From Lysobacter capsici (lineage in GTDB: Bacteria > Pseudomonadota > Gammaproteobacteria > Xanthomonadales > Xanthomonadaceae): a stretch of DNA of 64,000 bases. Positions 8,343 to 17,132 of the stretch are shown here, piece by piece. Positions within the stretch are counted from its first letter, which is position 1; the number at the start of each line of letters is the position of its first letter. Both the position numbers and the translations under genes were made by a program. The DNA is taken from the NCBI RefSeq assembly GCF_014779555.2, contig NZ_CP094357.1, positions 2,294,001 through 2,358,000 of the forward strand. Direction: 5' to 3'. The notes beneath the pieces are model-generated. The model did not search any database. It had not been told where the DNA came from and saw only the letters and a program-made list of their open reading frames with translations.

Positions 8343-9188
8343 TCACCCCAACGCAGCCTGCAAGGTCGCGCCGCAATCGGCCTGCAGCTTCAAGGTGGCG
8401 ATATCGTCGGCGCGGGTGACGCCGCGGTTGAGCAGGGCCAGCGGCAAACCGGCCTCGCGCGCGGCGCGGGCGAAGCGGAAGCCCGAGTAGACCATCAGCG
8501 AGGAGCCGACCACCAGCATCGCATCGGCCTGGGCCAAGGCCTGTTGCGCCGCGGCGACGCGCGCGCGCGGTACGTTTTCGCCGAAGAACACCACGTCGGG
8601 TTTGATCAGCCCGCCGCAGTGTTCGCACACCGGCGTGGAGAAGCGTTCGAACGCCAGGCCTTCCAGATCGGCGTCGCCGTCGGGCAGCGCGGCGGCGCCC
8701 AGGTCGCGCCAGTCGGGATTGCGCTGCGCCAGTTCGGCCTGCAAGGACTCGCGCGCGCGTCGCGCGCCGCAATCCAGGCAAACCACTTCGTCGAGCCGGC
8801 CGTGCAGGTCGACCACATCGCGGCTGCCGGCGCGCGCGTGCAGGCCGTCGACGTTCTGGGTCACCAGGGTGTGGGCGTCGTCGCGTTGCTGCCAGCGCGC
8901 CAGCGCGGTGTGTCCGGCATTGGGCCGCGCGCTGGCGAAGCCGGGCCAGCCGACGAAACTGCGCGCCCAGTAGCGGGCGCGGGCGCGCGCATCGCCGACG
9001 AAGGCGCGAAAGTCGATCGGCGGCTTGCGCTGCCAGGCACCGCTTTCGTCGCGGTAATGCGGAATGCCCGAATCGGTGCTGATGCCGGCGCCGGTCAGCA
9101 CGAACACCCGCCGATGCGGACGCAGCCACTCGCGCAGCGCCTGCGCGGCGTCGGTGTCGATGGGTAAAGCGGATGCGTCGGTGTTCAT
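8343..9188 (-). CDS. NAD-dependent sirtuin deacylase, class II type
   Basis: A Sir2-family protein of 281 residues that uses NAD+ to remove acyl groups from lysine (or acts as a lipoamidase or ADP-ribosyltransferase in some class II members). The NAD loop GAGISTDSGIPHYR starts at residue 33; the GIPHYR form is that of the SIRT4-like class rather than the GIPDFR of CobB. TQNVDGLHARAG and the catalytic His in VDLHGRLDEVV follow. Zinc cysteines appear as CLDC and CEHC pairs. VFFGENVP and GSSLMVYSGF complete the fold. The ATG at 9188 is preferred over an upstream in-frame GTG because the extra 20 residues are not family-like. The acyl specificity is unknown. Confidence 0.9.
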   Translation of the reverse strand: MNTDASALPIDTDAAQALREWLRPHRRVFVLTGAGISTDSGIPHYRDESGAWQRKPPIDFRAFVGDARARARYWARSFVGWPGFASARPNAGHTALARWQQRDDAHTLVTQNVDGLHARAGSRDVVDLHGRLDEVVCLDCGARRARESLQAELAQRNPDWRDLGAAALPDGDADLEGLAFERFSTPVCEHCGGLIKPDVVFFGENVPRARVAAAQQALAQADAMLVVGSSLMVYSGFRFARAAREAGLPLALLNRGVTRADDIATLKLQADCGATLQAALG

Positions 9189-9312
9189 GCGCGGGACGGC
9201 CGGATCGTGGCGGGGGGCTGTGTCCGAAATGGTGGCGTTCCCGACCAATCCAAGCCATCTGGACCTGGCGCGGCCTGGGACTCGGCCATTGCCGGTGGCC
9301 GCGCGCGGCCGC

Positions 9313-9765
9313 TTACAGGTCGAGCGGACGAATCAGCTTCACCGGTCCCAAGCGACTGCGTTCGTCTTCGCTGTCGTCGTCGCTGTGATCGAAGAACACG
9401 CTGCCGTAGTCGTCGCCGAGGAAGGCACGGCCTTCGATCCAGACGATGCACCAGCCGGGCGCCTGGCTCGGACCGTGGAGGGTTCCGTCGCAGACGGTCG
9501 AGCACTGCAGGGCGATCGACAGCTCGCGCGCCAGTTGCAGGCCCAATTCGTAGGCATCGCGGCCGGACATGTCGTGGATGTCGAGGCGGAACGGGAACTC
9601 GCTGGGGTTGGACCGCACCGTCAGGAATACGTCGGCGGCATCGTTCTCGCCCAGGCGCTCCCATGCGGGCTCGCCCCATTGCAGCCGCGCATCCGGCGCA
9701 TGCCGCGCGAACGCGGCCTCGACCGCGGCGCGGTCCGCGGGCTTGGACAATCCGACGTACATCAT
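9313..9765 (-). CDS. hypothetical 150-residue acidic protein
   Basis: An unrecognised soluble protein of about 150 residues. The likely start is one of two adjacent ATGs (9765 or 9762); longer in-frame extensions cross an Arg-rich low-quality stretch and a terminator. The sequence begins MMYVGLSKPADRAAVEAAF, has a helix-rich middle (YELGLQLARELSIALQCSTV) and a very acidic DDDSEDE patch near residue 135. No signal peptide or membrane segment is present. It lies 124 bp upstream of the sirtuin gene on the same strand, so co-transcription is possible but not shown. Confidence 0.65.
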   Translation of the reverse strand: MMYVGLSKPADRAAVEAAFARHAPDARLQWGEPAWERLGENDAADVFLTVRSNPSEFPFRLDIHDMSGRDAYELGLQLARELSIALQCSTVCDGTLHGPSQAPGWCIVWIEGRAFLGDDYGSVFFDHSDDDSEDERSRLGPVKLIRPLDL

Positions 9766-9825
9766 GGGCTGAACATGGCGGTCGCGATGCCGTCGATCAT
9801 AGCTCGGCGACACCGGGCGATAAAA

Positions 9826-9853
9826 AGGCCGCCCGGATCGCTCCGGGCGGCCT
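9826..9853 (-). terminator. intrinsic terminator of the autotransporter gene
   Basis: AGGCCGCCCGGA and TCCGGGCGGCCT form a 12-bp stem with a 4-nt loop. On the minus strand it is followed by TTTTTA. It lies about 110 nt beyond the stop of the trimeric autotransporter gene. Confidence 0.85.
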
Positions 9854-9963
9854 GGCGACCGCAAAGGGGTGTTCGCGGATCGCCGGGGGGAGGTCCCGCG
9901 CCGGGCGCGCACCAGGCGCGTGCCGGCGCTCACCGGTCCATATCGCTTACTGCACTACGTCGC

Positions 9964-12900
9964 TCACCACACCAGGCCCGCGCCTATCGTCACGCCGACA
10001 TCGCCGCGCGAGTTGCTGTTGCCCGACAGCTTGTACACATAGCGGCCGTCCTCGGTGATGGTCGAGATGCCGATCGCGAAGCCGCTTTCGCCGCGGAACG
10101 AACTGGCCGCGATCGCCGCCATGCTCTTGCCGGGCATGTACGACTGCGGCAAGCCCGCGACCGCCATCGCCGACGCCACGCCGGCGCTGGCTTTATCGTC
10201 GAGCTGGCCGATCTCGCGACGCAGGGTGTTGCCCCAGTTGTCGGTGTACTGGTTGGAGGTGTTGATCGCCCGGTTCACGCCCTCGTTGAGCTGCTGCACG
10301 TTGACCGCGTCGGTGTTGGCGGTGCCGGCGCGGACGTTGCGGATGTTGACCGACGCGCCGCCGTTGTTGAGCGTGACCTGGGTGTTGTTGACGCTGCCGT
10401 CGACGTTGGTGTCGTAGCGCACGGTGCCCGACTGCGAGGCCTTGAGCTGGGCGACGTTGACCGCATCGTTGTCCTGCGCGCCAGCGGCGACGTTGACGAT
10501 CTGCCGTTGCTGCCCGGCATTGCCGACCGAGACGGTGTTGGCGCGATCGGCGAGGGCGCCCTGGCCGAGCGCGACCGCGCCCGATGCGGTGACGCTGGCG
10601 CTTTCGCCGACCGCGACCGCGTTGGTCGCGCCGGCGGCGATGTTGCTGTTGGCGCCGACCGCGGTGCTGCCGTCGGCTTCGACCCGCGCATTGCCGCCGA
10701 TCGCGGTGTCGTTGGCGCCGGCGGCGTAGCTGTCGCCGCCGATCGCGGTGGCGTGGCTGCCGCCGGCGTTGGCGCTGGCGCCGACCGCGACGCCGCGCGA
10801 GCCGGCCGCGACCGAGGCATTGCCGGTGCCGTCGATGGCGATGCGCGGATCGGCGGCGGGATTGCCCGGCGGCAGGTTGTCGATGCGGTTGTTGATGTTG
10901 GTCAAGCTGGCATCGACCGCGGCGAAGGCGGCGCCGACATTGCTGTAGTTGCCGCCCTGGACGGTGAAGCTCGGCGCGCCGAACACGCCGCCGTTGAACA
11001 GCGAACCGCCGCCGAAGATCGAGGCGACGGCCGCGCCGATATCGTGGATCTGGCCGCCGTTGACCGCCTGCAGGCTGCCGGCCGCTATCTGGCCGTTGGC
11101 GAGATTATCGAGCGTGGTGCCGGTGCCGGCCGGCCCGCGCAGGGTGATCGCGCCGTAGTCGGGATTGCCGGTGCCGTCGTCGTCGTACTGCACGGCGAAG
11201 GCGTTTCCGGCGTTGATGTTGCCGTCCAGCGCGCTCAATGCCGAACCCACGTCGTTGTAGGTGTTGCCGCCGATCAGATAATTCGGCGCGGTGAAGCTGC
11301 CGCCGGCGTTGAACACCGAGCCGCCGCCGAACAGGTTGGCGATCGAGGTGCCCAGGCCGAATATCTGCCCGCCGTTGACGCCCTGCAGACTGCCGGCGGC
11401 GATCTGGCCGGCGGCGAGGTTGTCGAGCACGGTGCCGGTGCCGGCCGGGCCGGCGAGGGTGATGTTGCCGTAGTCGGGATTGCCGGTGCCGTCGTCGTCG
11501 TAGCGCACGGCGAAGGCGTTGGCGCCGCTGACGCCGCCGTCGAGCGCGGCCAGCGCGGCGCCGACGTTGTTATAGCCGGTGCCGTCGATGATGTAGTTCG
11601 GCGCGGTGAAGGTACCGCCGGCGTTGAACGCCGCGCCGCCGCCGAACACCGCCGCGGTGGCGCTGCCGACCGCGAAGATCTGCCCGCCGTTGACCGCTTC
11701 CAGGCTGCCGGCCGCGATCTGGCCGGCGGCGAGGTTGCCGATCAAGGTGCCGGTGCCGGCCGGGCCGCGCAGGGTGATCGCGCCGTAGTTCGGATTGCCG
11801 GCGCCGTCGTCGTTGTACTGCACCGCGAACGCGTCCGCCGTGGCCAGGCCGGTGTTGATCGCCGCCAGCGCGGAACCCACGTTGTTGTAGCCGTTGCCGT
11901 CGATGACGTAGTTCGGCGCGGTCACGGTGCCGTCCGCGGCGACGCCCGCGCCGCCGCCGAGGCGCTGCGCGTTGGACTGGCTGATCGTGAACACCTGGGC
12001 GCCGTTGATCGCCTGGGTGCTGCCGGCGTTGACCAGGCCGGCGCGCACGTTCGAAATCGTCGTGCCGCCCGCGCCTTGCAGGGTGACGTTGGCGAAGTCC
12101 GGGGTACCGCCGAGGTCGTCGTACTTGACCGCGAACGGATCGGCCGCCGCGGTCGACAACGCGCCCTGCAACTGGGCCAGATTGACCGCGTCGGTGCCGT
12201 TGCTGCCGGCGGCGACGTTGGTGAGCTTGCGGGTCGCGCCGGCCGCGCCGATCGAGACTTCGCCCGAGGACGTCTGCGGCGCGACCAGGCCGAACGCGGT
12301 GTAGCCGGTCTGCGCGCCGACCGCCGTGCTCGAACCGGCGCCGAGCGCGACGCTGTTGGCGTGGGTGGAGGTCGCGCCGAAGCCGAGGATGGTCTGGCGA
12401 TTGGCGTTGCCGAAGCTGTTGTCGCCGATCACCACCGAATTGCCCAGGCGCGCGGCGTAGTTGGTGTCGGGACCGCCGGTGAAGCCGGCCGCGGCCGCGG
12501 TGATGGTGGGCAGTTGATGGCGCGCGTTGGTGCCCATCACGATGGTGTTGGAGCCGTTGGCGTAGCTGCCGTCGCCGATGATGGTCTGGTTGTTCTGCGC
12601 GGCGTTGGTGCGCCAGGTGCAGGCCAGGCCGATGATCACGCACGAGGCGCTGTTGTTGTTGCCGGTGTAGTTGCTGTCCTGGAACTGGATGTAGCTGTCG
12701 GACTGCACCGCGCCGATCAGGGTCAGATGATTGGCCGGCTGGTTGCCGTCCAGGTCGAGCACGTTCGGCGCCTGCACCAGGTTGAGGATCAGCGACAGAT
12801 ACGAGTAATTGAAGTTCGCCCGGTCGATGGTCAGGCAGCCGCTGCCGAGCAGGCCGCAGGCTTGATAGTCGTTGCCCAGCAGCCAGTTGCTCAGATAGGC

Positions 12901-13305
12901 GCTGATGCCGGGCAGGGTGTTGTTCAACGCCGGCGGCGGTTCGATCACGCTCATCGGCGAGACCATGCCGCCGTCGTCGAATGCGCTGGCCGAACTCCAG
13001 GTGGAGCGGTTCGGCATGCCGTCGAAGACCAAGGGCAGCAGCGGCGCTTCGCTGTCGAGGACCGCGTCGCTGGTGCTCGCTTCGGACGTGGCCGCGTCGT
13101 CGGCCGCGATCTTGGACGCGGAGGTTTCGACCTCGGCCTTGACCGCGGATTCGGGTTCGGCCGCGCTCGCGGCGATGGGCAACAACCCCATCAGTCCCAC
13201 GGCGATGCATCCGCTCAACAGACAGATGCGCATGTGTCGCGCGCGTTCCGGCGCCGGGTAGGCGAGGGGCGTTTGCTTGCCGTGGTTCGGGTTGCGTCTG
13301 GTCAT
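9964..13305 (-). CDS. trimeric autotransporter adhesin (YadA-like)
   Basis: A 1113-residue surface adhesin of the type V secretion class, expected to trimerise, insert its C-terminus in the outer membrane and export a stalk and head. The ATG at 13305 has a GGAGG site 8 nt upstream and gives an extended basic N-terminus before the signal core (ICLLSGCIAVGLMGLLPIAASA). Residues about 330-400 and 800-920 hold head-type collagen-roll repeats (TAIGG, AVGE, ALGQG motifs). Between them are three 105-residue repeats and a divergent fourth. The C-terminus has a coiled-coil neck, the anchor segment SAMAVAGLPQSYMPGKSM and a final beta-strand ending GLVW. Ligand unknown. Long open frames on the opposite strand are artefacts of GC bias. 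Confidence 0.95.
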   Translation of the reverse strand: MTRRNPNHGKQTPLAYPAPERARHMRICLLSGCIAVGLMGLLPIAASAAEPESAVKAEVETSASKIAADDAATSEASTSDAVLDSEAPLLPLVFDGMPNRSTWSSASAFDDGGMVSPMSVIEPPPALNNTLPGISAYLSNWLLGNDYQACGLLGSGCLTIDRANFNYSYLSLILNLVQAPNVLDLDGNQPANHLTLIGAVQSDSYIQFQDSNYTGNNNSASCVIIGLACTWRTNAAQNNQTIIGDGSYANGSNTIVMGTNARHQLPTITAAAAGFTGGPDTNYAARLGNSVVIGDNSFGNANRQTILGFGATSTHANSVALGAGSSTAVGAQTGYTAFGLVAPQTSSGEVSIGAAGATRKLTNVAAGSNGTDAVNLAQLQGALSTAAADPFAVKYDDLGGTPDFANVTLQGAGGTTISNVRAGLVNAGSTQAINGAQVFTISQSNAQRLGGGAGVAADGTVTAPNYVIDGNGYNNVGSALAAINTGLATADAFAVQYNDDGAGNPNYGAITLRGPAGTGTLIGNLAAGQIAAGSLEAVNGGQIFAVGSATAAVFGGGAAFNAGGTFTAPNYIIDGTGYNNVGAALAALDGGVSGANAFAVRYDDDGTGNPDYGNITLAGPAGTGTVLDNLAAGQIAAGSLQGVNGGQIFGLGTSIANLFGGGSVFNAGGSFTAPNYLIGGNTYNDVGSALSALDGNINAGNAFAVQYDDDGTGNPDYGAITLRGPAGTGTTLDNLANGQIAAGSLQAVNGGQIHDIGAAVASIFGGGSLFNGGVFGAPSFTVQGGNYSNVGAAFAAVDASLTNINNRIDNLPPGNPAADPRIAIDGTGNASVAAGSRGVAVGASANAGGSHATAIGGDSYAAGANDTAIGGNARVEADGSTAVGANSNIAAGATNAVAVGESASVTASGAVALGQGALADRANTVSVGNAGQQRQIVNVAAGAQDNDAVNVAQLKASQSGTVRYDTNVDGSVNNTQVTLNNGGASVNIRNVRAGTANTDAVNVQQLNEGVNRAINTSNQYTDNWGNTLRREIGQLDDKASAGVASAMAVAGLPQSYMPGKSMAAIAASSFRGESGFAIGISTITEDGRYVYKLSGNSNSRGDVGVTIGAGLVW
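10888..11832 (-). repeat. three 315-bp in-frame repeats in the autotransporter
   Basis: Three near-identical 315-bp (105-residue) units, each starting with an AFAV(Q/R)Y(N/D)DDG segment whose first codon lies at 11832, 11517 and 11202. A fourth, more diverged unit (FAVKYDDLGG) precedes them. Each unit holds a GPAGTGT and an AAGSL-VNGGQIF motif. Recombination between units could change stalk length. Confidence 0.9.
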
Positions 13306-13541
13306 GACAGCCTCCGTCATTCGATTGCGGTAGGCCGATCGACATCCGGGGCGGAACGGGTGGTGGTCGAAGCGGTGCAAGCGTGCCGTGAGGCCGCGAT
13401 GATGTTCCCCTTTCCCCCTGATGCCGTGACTGCCGTGTTCGCTGGCACGGTCGGTACGTCGGCGAATTCAGGCTAGGCGCGGCTCGGGGTGCAACACACT
13501 CACCTCCGCTCACGCTTCAGCTTGATGCTCAGACAACGAAA
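13306..13541. other. upstream region of the autotransporter gene
   Basis: About 236 bp between the adhesin start and the terminator of the regulator gene. No gene is evident. It must contain the adhesin promoter on the minus strand; no clear -35/-10 pair could be assigned by eye. Confidence 0.5.
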
Positions 13542-13566
13542 AACGGCGGCCGTAATGGCCGCCGTT
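13542..13566 (-). terminator. intrinsic terminator of the response-regulator gene
   Basis: AACGGCGGCC and GGCCGCCGTT form a 10-bp stem with a 5-nt loop. On the minus strand the hairpin is followed by TTTTCG. It lies about 42 nt after the regulator stop. Confidence 0.8.
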
Positions 13567-13607
13567 CCGCGTTGCGCGCGTCGCGATCGACGCGATGCGA
13601 TGTCAAC

Positions 13608-14387
13608 TCAGTTGTTCGATCTCACGATCGTGCACAGATAGCCCATGCCGCGCACCGCGCGCAGCGGCAACGGCAACGGGCTCATCAACGCGACCTTCTT
13701 GCGCAGGCGATAGATCAGCATTTCCAGCCGGTGCGGATCGAAGTCGTAGACGTCGCTGGTCAGCGAACCGATCAGGCTGTCGTGCGAAACCGGATGCCCG
13801 CCCGCGCCGGTGTTGACCAGTCGCAGCAGCACGTTGCGTTCGGGCGCGCTCAGGTCGATCGACGCGCCCTCGGGCGTGCGCAGGGTCCAGCCGTCCAGCG
13901 CCAGTTCCCATTCGGGTTGGCCGGCGCCGGCGCGCGCCGGCATCGCGCGCATGTGGTGCTGCAGGCTGTGCATGGCGGTGACGACGGCGGCGAGTCCGTC
14001 CAGGTCGACCGGCTTGGCGAAACAGGCGTCGGCGATCTCGTGGTACGAATCGGCTTCGCCATGGCAGCCGGCTTCGGCGTCGAGCACGATGATGCCGATG
14101 TCGGAGTGCTGGCGCAGATGCAGCGCGACCGAGCGCGGGTTGTCGTCGGGCAGGTCGCTGGCGATCACCGCGATGTCGCACGGCGCGGTCAGCAGGTTTC
14201 GGTACAGCGCGGTCGCGTTGGCGCATTCGACGATCGCGAACTGGCGCGTCTGCAGCGAATGCAGGATCTGCTGGCGAAGGTCGGGATCGCGCTCGACCAC
14301 GGCGATGCGCCGGGCGTTGCGGTTATCGGCGCCGGCGGCGCCTGAACTGGTGGAACTGCTGGCCTGAAACGCGCTGATTGCGGCCAT
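13608..14387 (-). CDS. OmpR-type response regulator with degenerate receiver
   Basis: A 259-residue protein with an N-terminal linker (Ser/Ala-rich, residues 1-26), a CheY-like receiver (about 27-145) and a winged-helix DNA-binding domain (about 160-257; LSAPERNVLLRL, RLEMLIYRLRKK and AVRGMGYLC are typical). The receiver keeps the beta5 Lys (CFAKP). The beta1 acidic pair reads VVERD, with Arg in one acidic slot. In the beta3 segment VIASDLPDDN the usual Asp four residues before Pro is Ala. Phosphorylation by the normal route is therefore doubtful. No histidine kinase is adjacent. It lies just upstream of the adhesin gene on the same strand but has its own terminator, so it may regulate the adhesin or a distant target. 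Confidence 0.85.
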   Translation of the reverse strand: MAAISAFQASSSTSSGAAGADNRNARRIAVVERDPDLRQQILHSLQTRQFAIVECANATALYRNLLTAPCDIAVIASDLPDDNPRSVALHLRQHSDIGIIVLDAEAGCHGEADSYHEIADACFAKPVDLDGLAAVVTAMHSLQHHMRAMPARAGAGQPEWELALDGWTLRTPEGASIDLSAPERNVLLRLVNTGAGGHPVSHDSLIGSLTSDVYDFDPHRLEMLIYRLRKKVALMSPLPLPLRAVRGMGYLCTIVRSNN

Positions 14388-14419
14388 CCTGGTGTCCCCT
14401 GTTTTGATCGAACTACCAA

Positions 14420-14440
14420 CTGTTTCTTATGTAGAAACAG
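14420..14440. promoter_or_regulatory. 8-bp dyad (CTGTTTCT / AGAAACAG) upstream of the regulator
   Basis: CTGTTTCT (14420-14427) and AGAAACAG (14433-14440) form an inverted repeat with a 5-bp spacer, 33 bp upstream of the regulator start. It sits in an unusually A/T-rich gap and has the form of a dimeric regulator operator. Autoregulation is an inference. Confidence 0.5.
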
Positions 14441-14525
14441 TGCCGGTCGATGTCCAATATCAGGTTACGGGCTCCCTCGAAATCTAATGTGACATAGATC
14501 GGGGTTTATACAAAGTATTGAATTA

Positions 14526-14545
14526 ATGAGGAAATGAGTCCTCAT
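14526..14545. promoter_or_regulatory. 7-bp dyad (ATGAGGA / TCCTCAT)
   Basis: ATGAGGA (14526-14532) and TCCTCAT (14539-14545) with a 6-bp spacer, in the same A/T-rich interval as the preceding dyad. It could be a second operator or part of the promoter. Confidence 0.45.
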
Positions 14546-14597
14546 ATTTAGATCGAGATAACAGATTTTATGTGCCTTGTTGAGCCCTGAAACGCAG

Positions 14598-14631
14598 AAA
14601 AGGCCGCCCACCGGACAGGTGGACGGCCTTT
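14598..14631 (-). terminator. intrinsic terminator of the M3 peptidase gene
   Basis: AAAGGCCGCCCACC and GGTGGACGGCCTTT form a long stem with one mismatch and a 5-nt loop. The minus-strand side ends in CCTTTTC. It is 34 nt beyond the peptidase stop. Confidence 0.85.
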
Positions 14632-14664
14632 GGGGTTATTACCGTCGCAGCGGGGCTGAACTAT

Positions 14665-16884
14665 TTACTCTTTCGAGCCCTTGGCCGGAGCGACCGGGGC
14701 GGTCAGGCCGCGGCGTTCGAGCAGCGGCTGGATCTGCGGATCGTGGCCGGAGAAGTCGCGGAACAGCTGCAGCGCATCCTTGCTGCCGCCGCGCGAGAGC
14801 AAGGTGGCGCGGAAGCGGTCGCCGTTTTCGCGGGTCAGGCCGCCGTGCTGCTTGATCCACTCCACGGTGTTGGCGTCGAGCACCTCGGACCAGATATAGG
14901 CGTAATAACCGGCCGCGTAGCCGCCCATGATGTGGCTGAAGTACGGGGTGCGGTAACGCGGCGGGACCGGCGGGTAGAAAATGCCGTCTTTCTTCAGCGA
15001 GGCGGTTTCGAACGCCATCACGTCCTTGGGCGCCGGGACCTTGGAGGCGTCGCCGATCTGGTGGTAGTTCTGGTCCAGCATCGCCGCGCCGAGGTATTCG
15101 GTGGTGGTGAAGCCCTGGTTGAACTTGGACGCGGCCAGGACCTTGTCCAGCAGTTCCTTCGGCATCGCCTCGCCGGTCTGGTAGTGCTTGGCGTAGTTGG
15201 CCAGCACCGACGGCCAGTCGGCCCACATCTCGTTGACCTGCGAGGGGAACTCGACGAAGTCGCGCGGCACGCTGGTGCCGGAGAAGTAGGGGTACTTCAC
15301 GTTAGAGAACATGCCGTGCAGGGCATGGCCGAACTCATGGAACATGGTGGTGACCTCGTCCCAGGTCATCAGCGTCGGCTTGCCGGCCGGCGGCTTGGGG
15401 ATGTTGAGGTGGTTGGCCACGACCGGCAGCGTGCCGAACAGTTCGGACTGGTCGACGTAGGAGTTCATCCACGCGCCGCCGCGCTTGGAATCGCGCGCGT
15501 ACATGTCGGCGATGAAGATCGCCAGCTGCTTGCCGTTGGCGTCGAACACGTCGTAGGCGGTGACGTCGTCGCGGTACAGCGGCAGGTCGGTGCGCTGCTT
15601 GAACTTCAGGCCGTACAGCTGGCCGGCGGCGTAGAACACGCCGTTCTCGAGCACGTTCTTCATTTCGAAGTAGGGCTTGAGCTGCGCCTCGTCGAACGCG
15701 AACTTTTCCTTGCGCACCTTCTCGGCGTAGAACGCCCAGTCCCACGGCTCGAGCTGGAAGCTCTTCTCGCCCTTGGCGGCCTGTTCCTTGTCGATCATCG
15801 CCTGCAGGTCGGCCGCTTCGCGCTTGGCGTTGGCGACCGCGGCCGGGGCGAGCTGGCCGAGCATGTTGTTGACTGCTTCGGGGGTCTTGGCGGTTTCGTC
15901 GTCGAGCACGAACGCGGCGTAGTTCGGGAAGCCCATCATCTTGGCGCGCTCGGCGCGCAGGGCGACGACCTTGGACACGATCGCGGTGTTGTCGTAGGCG
16001 TTGCCGCGGCTGCCGCGCGCGACCGAGGTCTTGTGCAGCTTCTCGCGCAGGGCGCGGTTGGTCAGGTCGGTTTCCGGCGGCTGGCCGGTGGTGTTGAGCA
16101 GGGTCAGCAGGTACTTGCCTTCGAGCTTGCGCGCCTTGGCCGCTTCGGCCGCGGCGGCGATGCGCTCGTCGGACAGGCCGGCCAGCTCTTCCTTGGTGTC
16201 GACCACGATCGCCGAATCCTTGACCTCGGCGAGCACGTTCTTGCTGAACTTCGCGCCCAGTTCGGCCAGTTCGGAGTTGATCGCCTTGACCCGGGTCTTC
16301 TGCGCTTCGGTCAGGTTGGCGCCGGCGCGGACGAAGTCGGCGTGGTAGCGCTCGATCAGGCGCACGCCCTCGGCGTCCAGGCCCAGCGTGTCGCGCTTTT
16401 CGTACAGCGCCTTGATCCGCGCGAACAGCTTCGGGTTCAGCGAGATCGCATCGCGGTGCGCCGACAGCTTGGGCGCGTATTCCTGCTGCAGGTTCTCGCG
16501 GGTCGGGTTGGTGTCGGTGCCGGTCAGGTTGAAGAAGGTCGACACCGAACGGCTGAGGATCTGGCCCGAACGCTCCATCGCGACGATGGTGTTGTCGAAG
16601 GTCGGCGCCTCGGGGTTGTTGGCGATCGCGTCGATTTCCTTGATCTGGTCGGCCATGCCGCGATCGAAGGCCGGGGCGAAGTCGCTGTCCTTGATCTTGT
16701 CGAACTGCGGGAACTGCAGCGGCAGCGGGCTTTGCTGGAAGAACGGGTTCGAAGTCGATGGGGCGTTGGTCACGGCTTTATCGGTCTTGGCGGCTTGGGG
16801 AGCCTGGGCCTGGGCATTGTGGGCCAGGCCGGGAACGGTGGCGATCAGGGCCACGGCCAGCGCCAGCGCGAGCGGATGCTTCAT
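14665..16884 (-). CDS. dcp: secreted M3-family metallopeptidase (Dcp-like)
   Basis: A 739-residue zinc metallopeptidase of the thimet oligopeptidase/Dcp family, expected to cleave dipeptides or short peptides in the periplasm. The ATG at 16884 gives a clean signal peptide (KHPLALALAVALIATVPGLAHNAQA); an upstream TTG is unlikely. The mature N-terminus is Ala/Pro-rich, then PLPLQFPQFDKIKDSDFAPAF as in Dcp. The zinc motif TMFHEFGHALHG lies near residue 515. The GGYAAGYYAYIWSEVLDA segment near the C-terminus is characteristic of peptidyl-dipeptidases. The signal peptide is the main difference from E. coli Dcp and OpdA. It is monocistronic, with its own terminator. Confidence 0.92.
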   Translation of the reverse strand: MKHPLALALAVALIATVPGLAHNAQAQAPQAAKTDKAVTNAPSTSNPFFQQSPLPLQFPQFDKIKDSDFAPAFDRGMADQIKEIDAIANNPEAPTFDNTIVAMERSGQILSRSVSTFFNLTGTDTNPTRENLQQEYAPKLSAHRDAISLNPKLFARIKALYEKRDTLGLDAEGVRLIERYHADFVRAGANLTEAQKTRVKAINSELAELGAKFSKNVLAEVKDSAIVVDTKEELAGLSDERIAAAAEAAKARKLEGKYLLTLLNTTGQPPETDLTNRALREKLHKTSVARGSRGNAYDNTAIVSKVVALRAERAKMMGFPNYAAFVLDDETAKTPEAVNNMLGQLAPAAVANAKREAADLQAMIDKEQAAKGEKSFQLEPWDWAFYAEKVRKEKFAFDEAQLKPYFEMKNVLENGVFYAAGQLYGLKFKQRTDLPLYRDDVTAYDVFDANGKQLAIFIADMYARDSKRGGAWMNSYVDQSELFGTLPVVANHLNIPKPPAGKPTLMTWDEVTTMFHEFGHALHGMFSNVKYPYFSGTSVPRDFVEFPSQVNEMWADWPSVLANYAKHYQTGEAMPKELLDKVLAASKFNQGFTTTEYLGAAMLDQNYHQIGDASKVPAPKDVMAFETASLKKDGIFYPPVPPRYRTPYFSHIMGGYAAGYYAYIWSEVLDANTVEWIKQHGGLTRENGDRFRATLLSRGGSKDALQLFRDFSGHDPQIQPLLERRGLTAPVAPAKGSKE

Positions 16885-17132
16885 CGGTACGAACCTCGTC
16901 AAAAGGAATCCCGAAGCCTACCCGATGGGGCCGTGGCCAGCCCATGACGAAAGGCATGGGACGGCGAAGCCGGGTTTGGCGAGGACGCGCGGCCCGATGC
17001 TGGGCGGATATGCGCGGACCGGGGCATGACCATTCACCCACGGATACGCCGCCGCGAGCGGTTTACACTCCGGCGACCTTCACCCGGGGAGCGGGCGATG
17101 CGAATCCTTCACCGCCGATCCGCGAAGCGCTC

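Noticed and set aside
9313-9933. Longer start for the 150-residue hypothetical protein
   Set aside because: The extra 56 residues are Arg/Pro-rich and their coding stretch includes the terminator hairpin of the adhesin gene.
9064-13476. Very long open frame opposite the adhesin gene
   Set aside because: It results from GC-rich codon bias and the repeats of the adhesin on the minus strand. Its predicted product is Ala/Asp/Arg/Val-rich and has no domain, whereas the minus strand shows a full adhesin.
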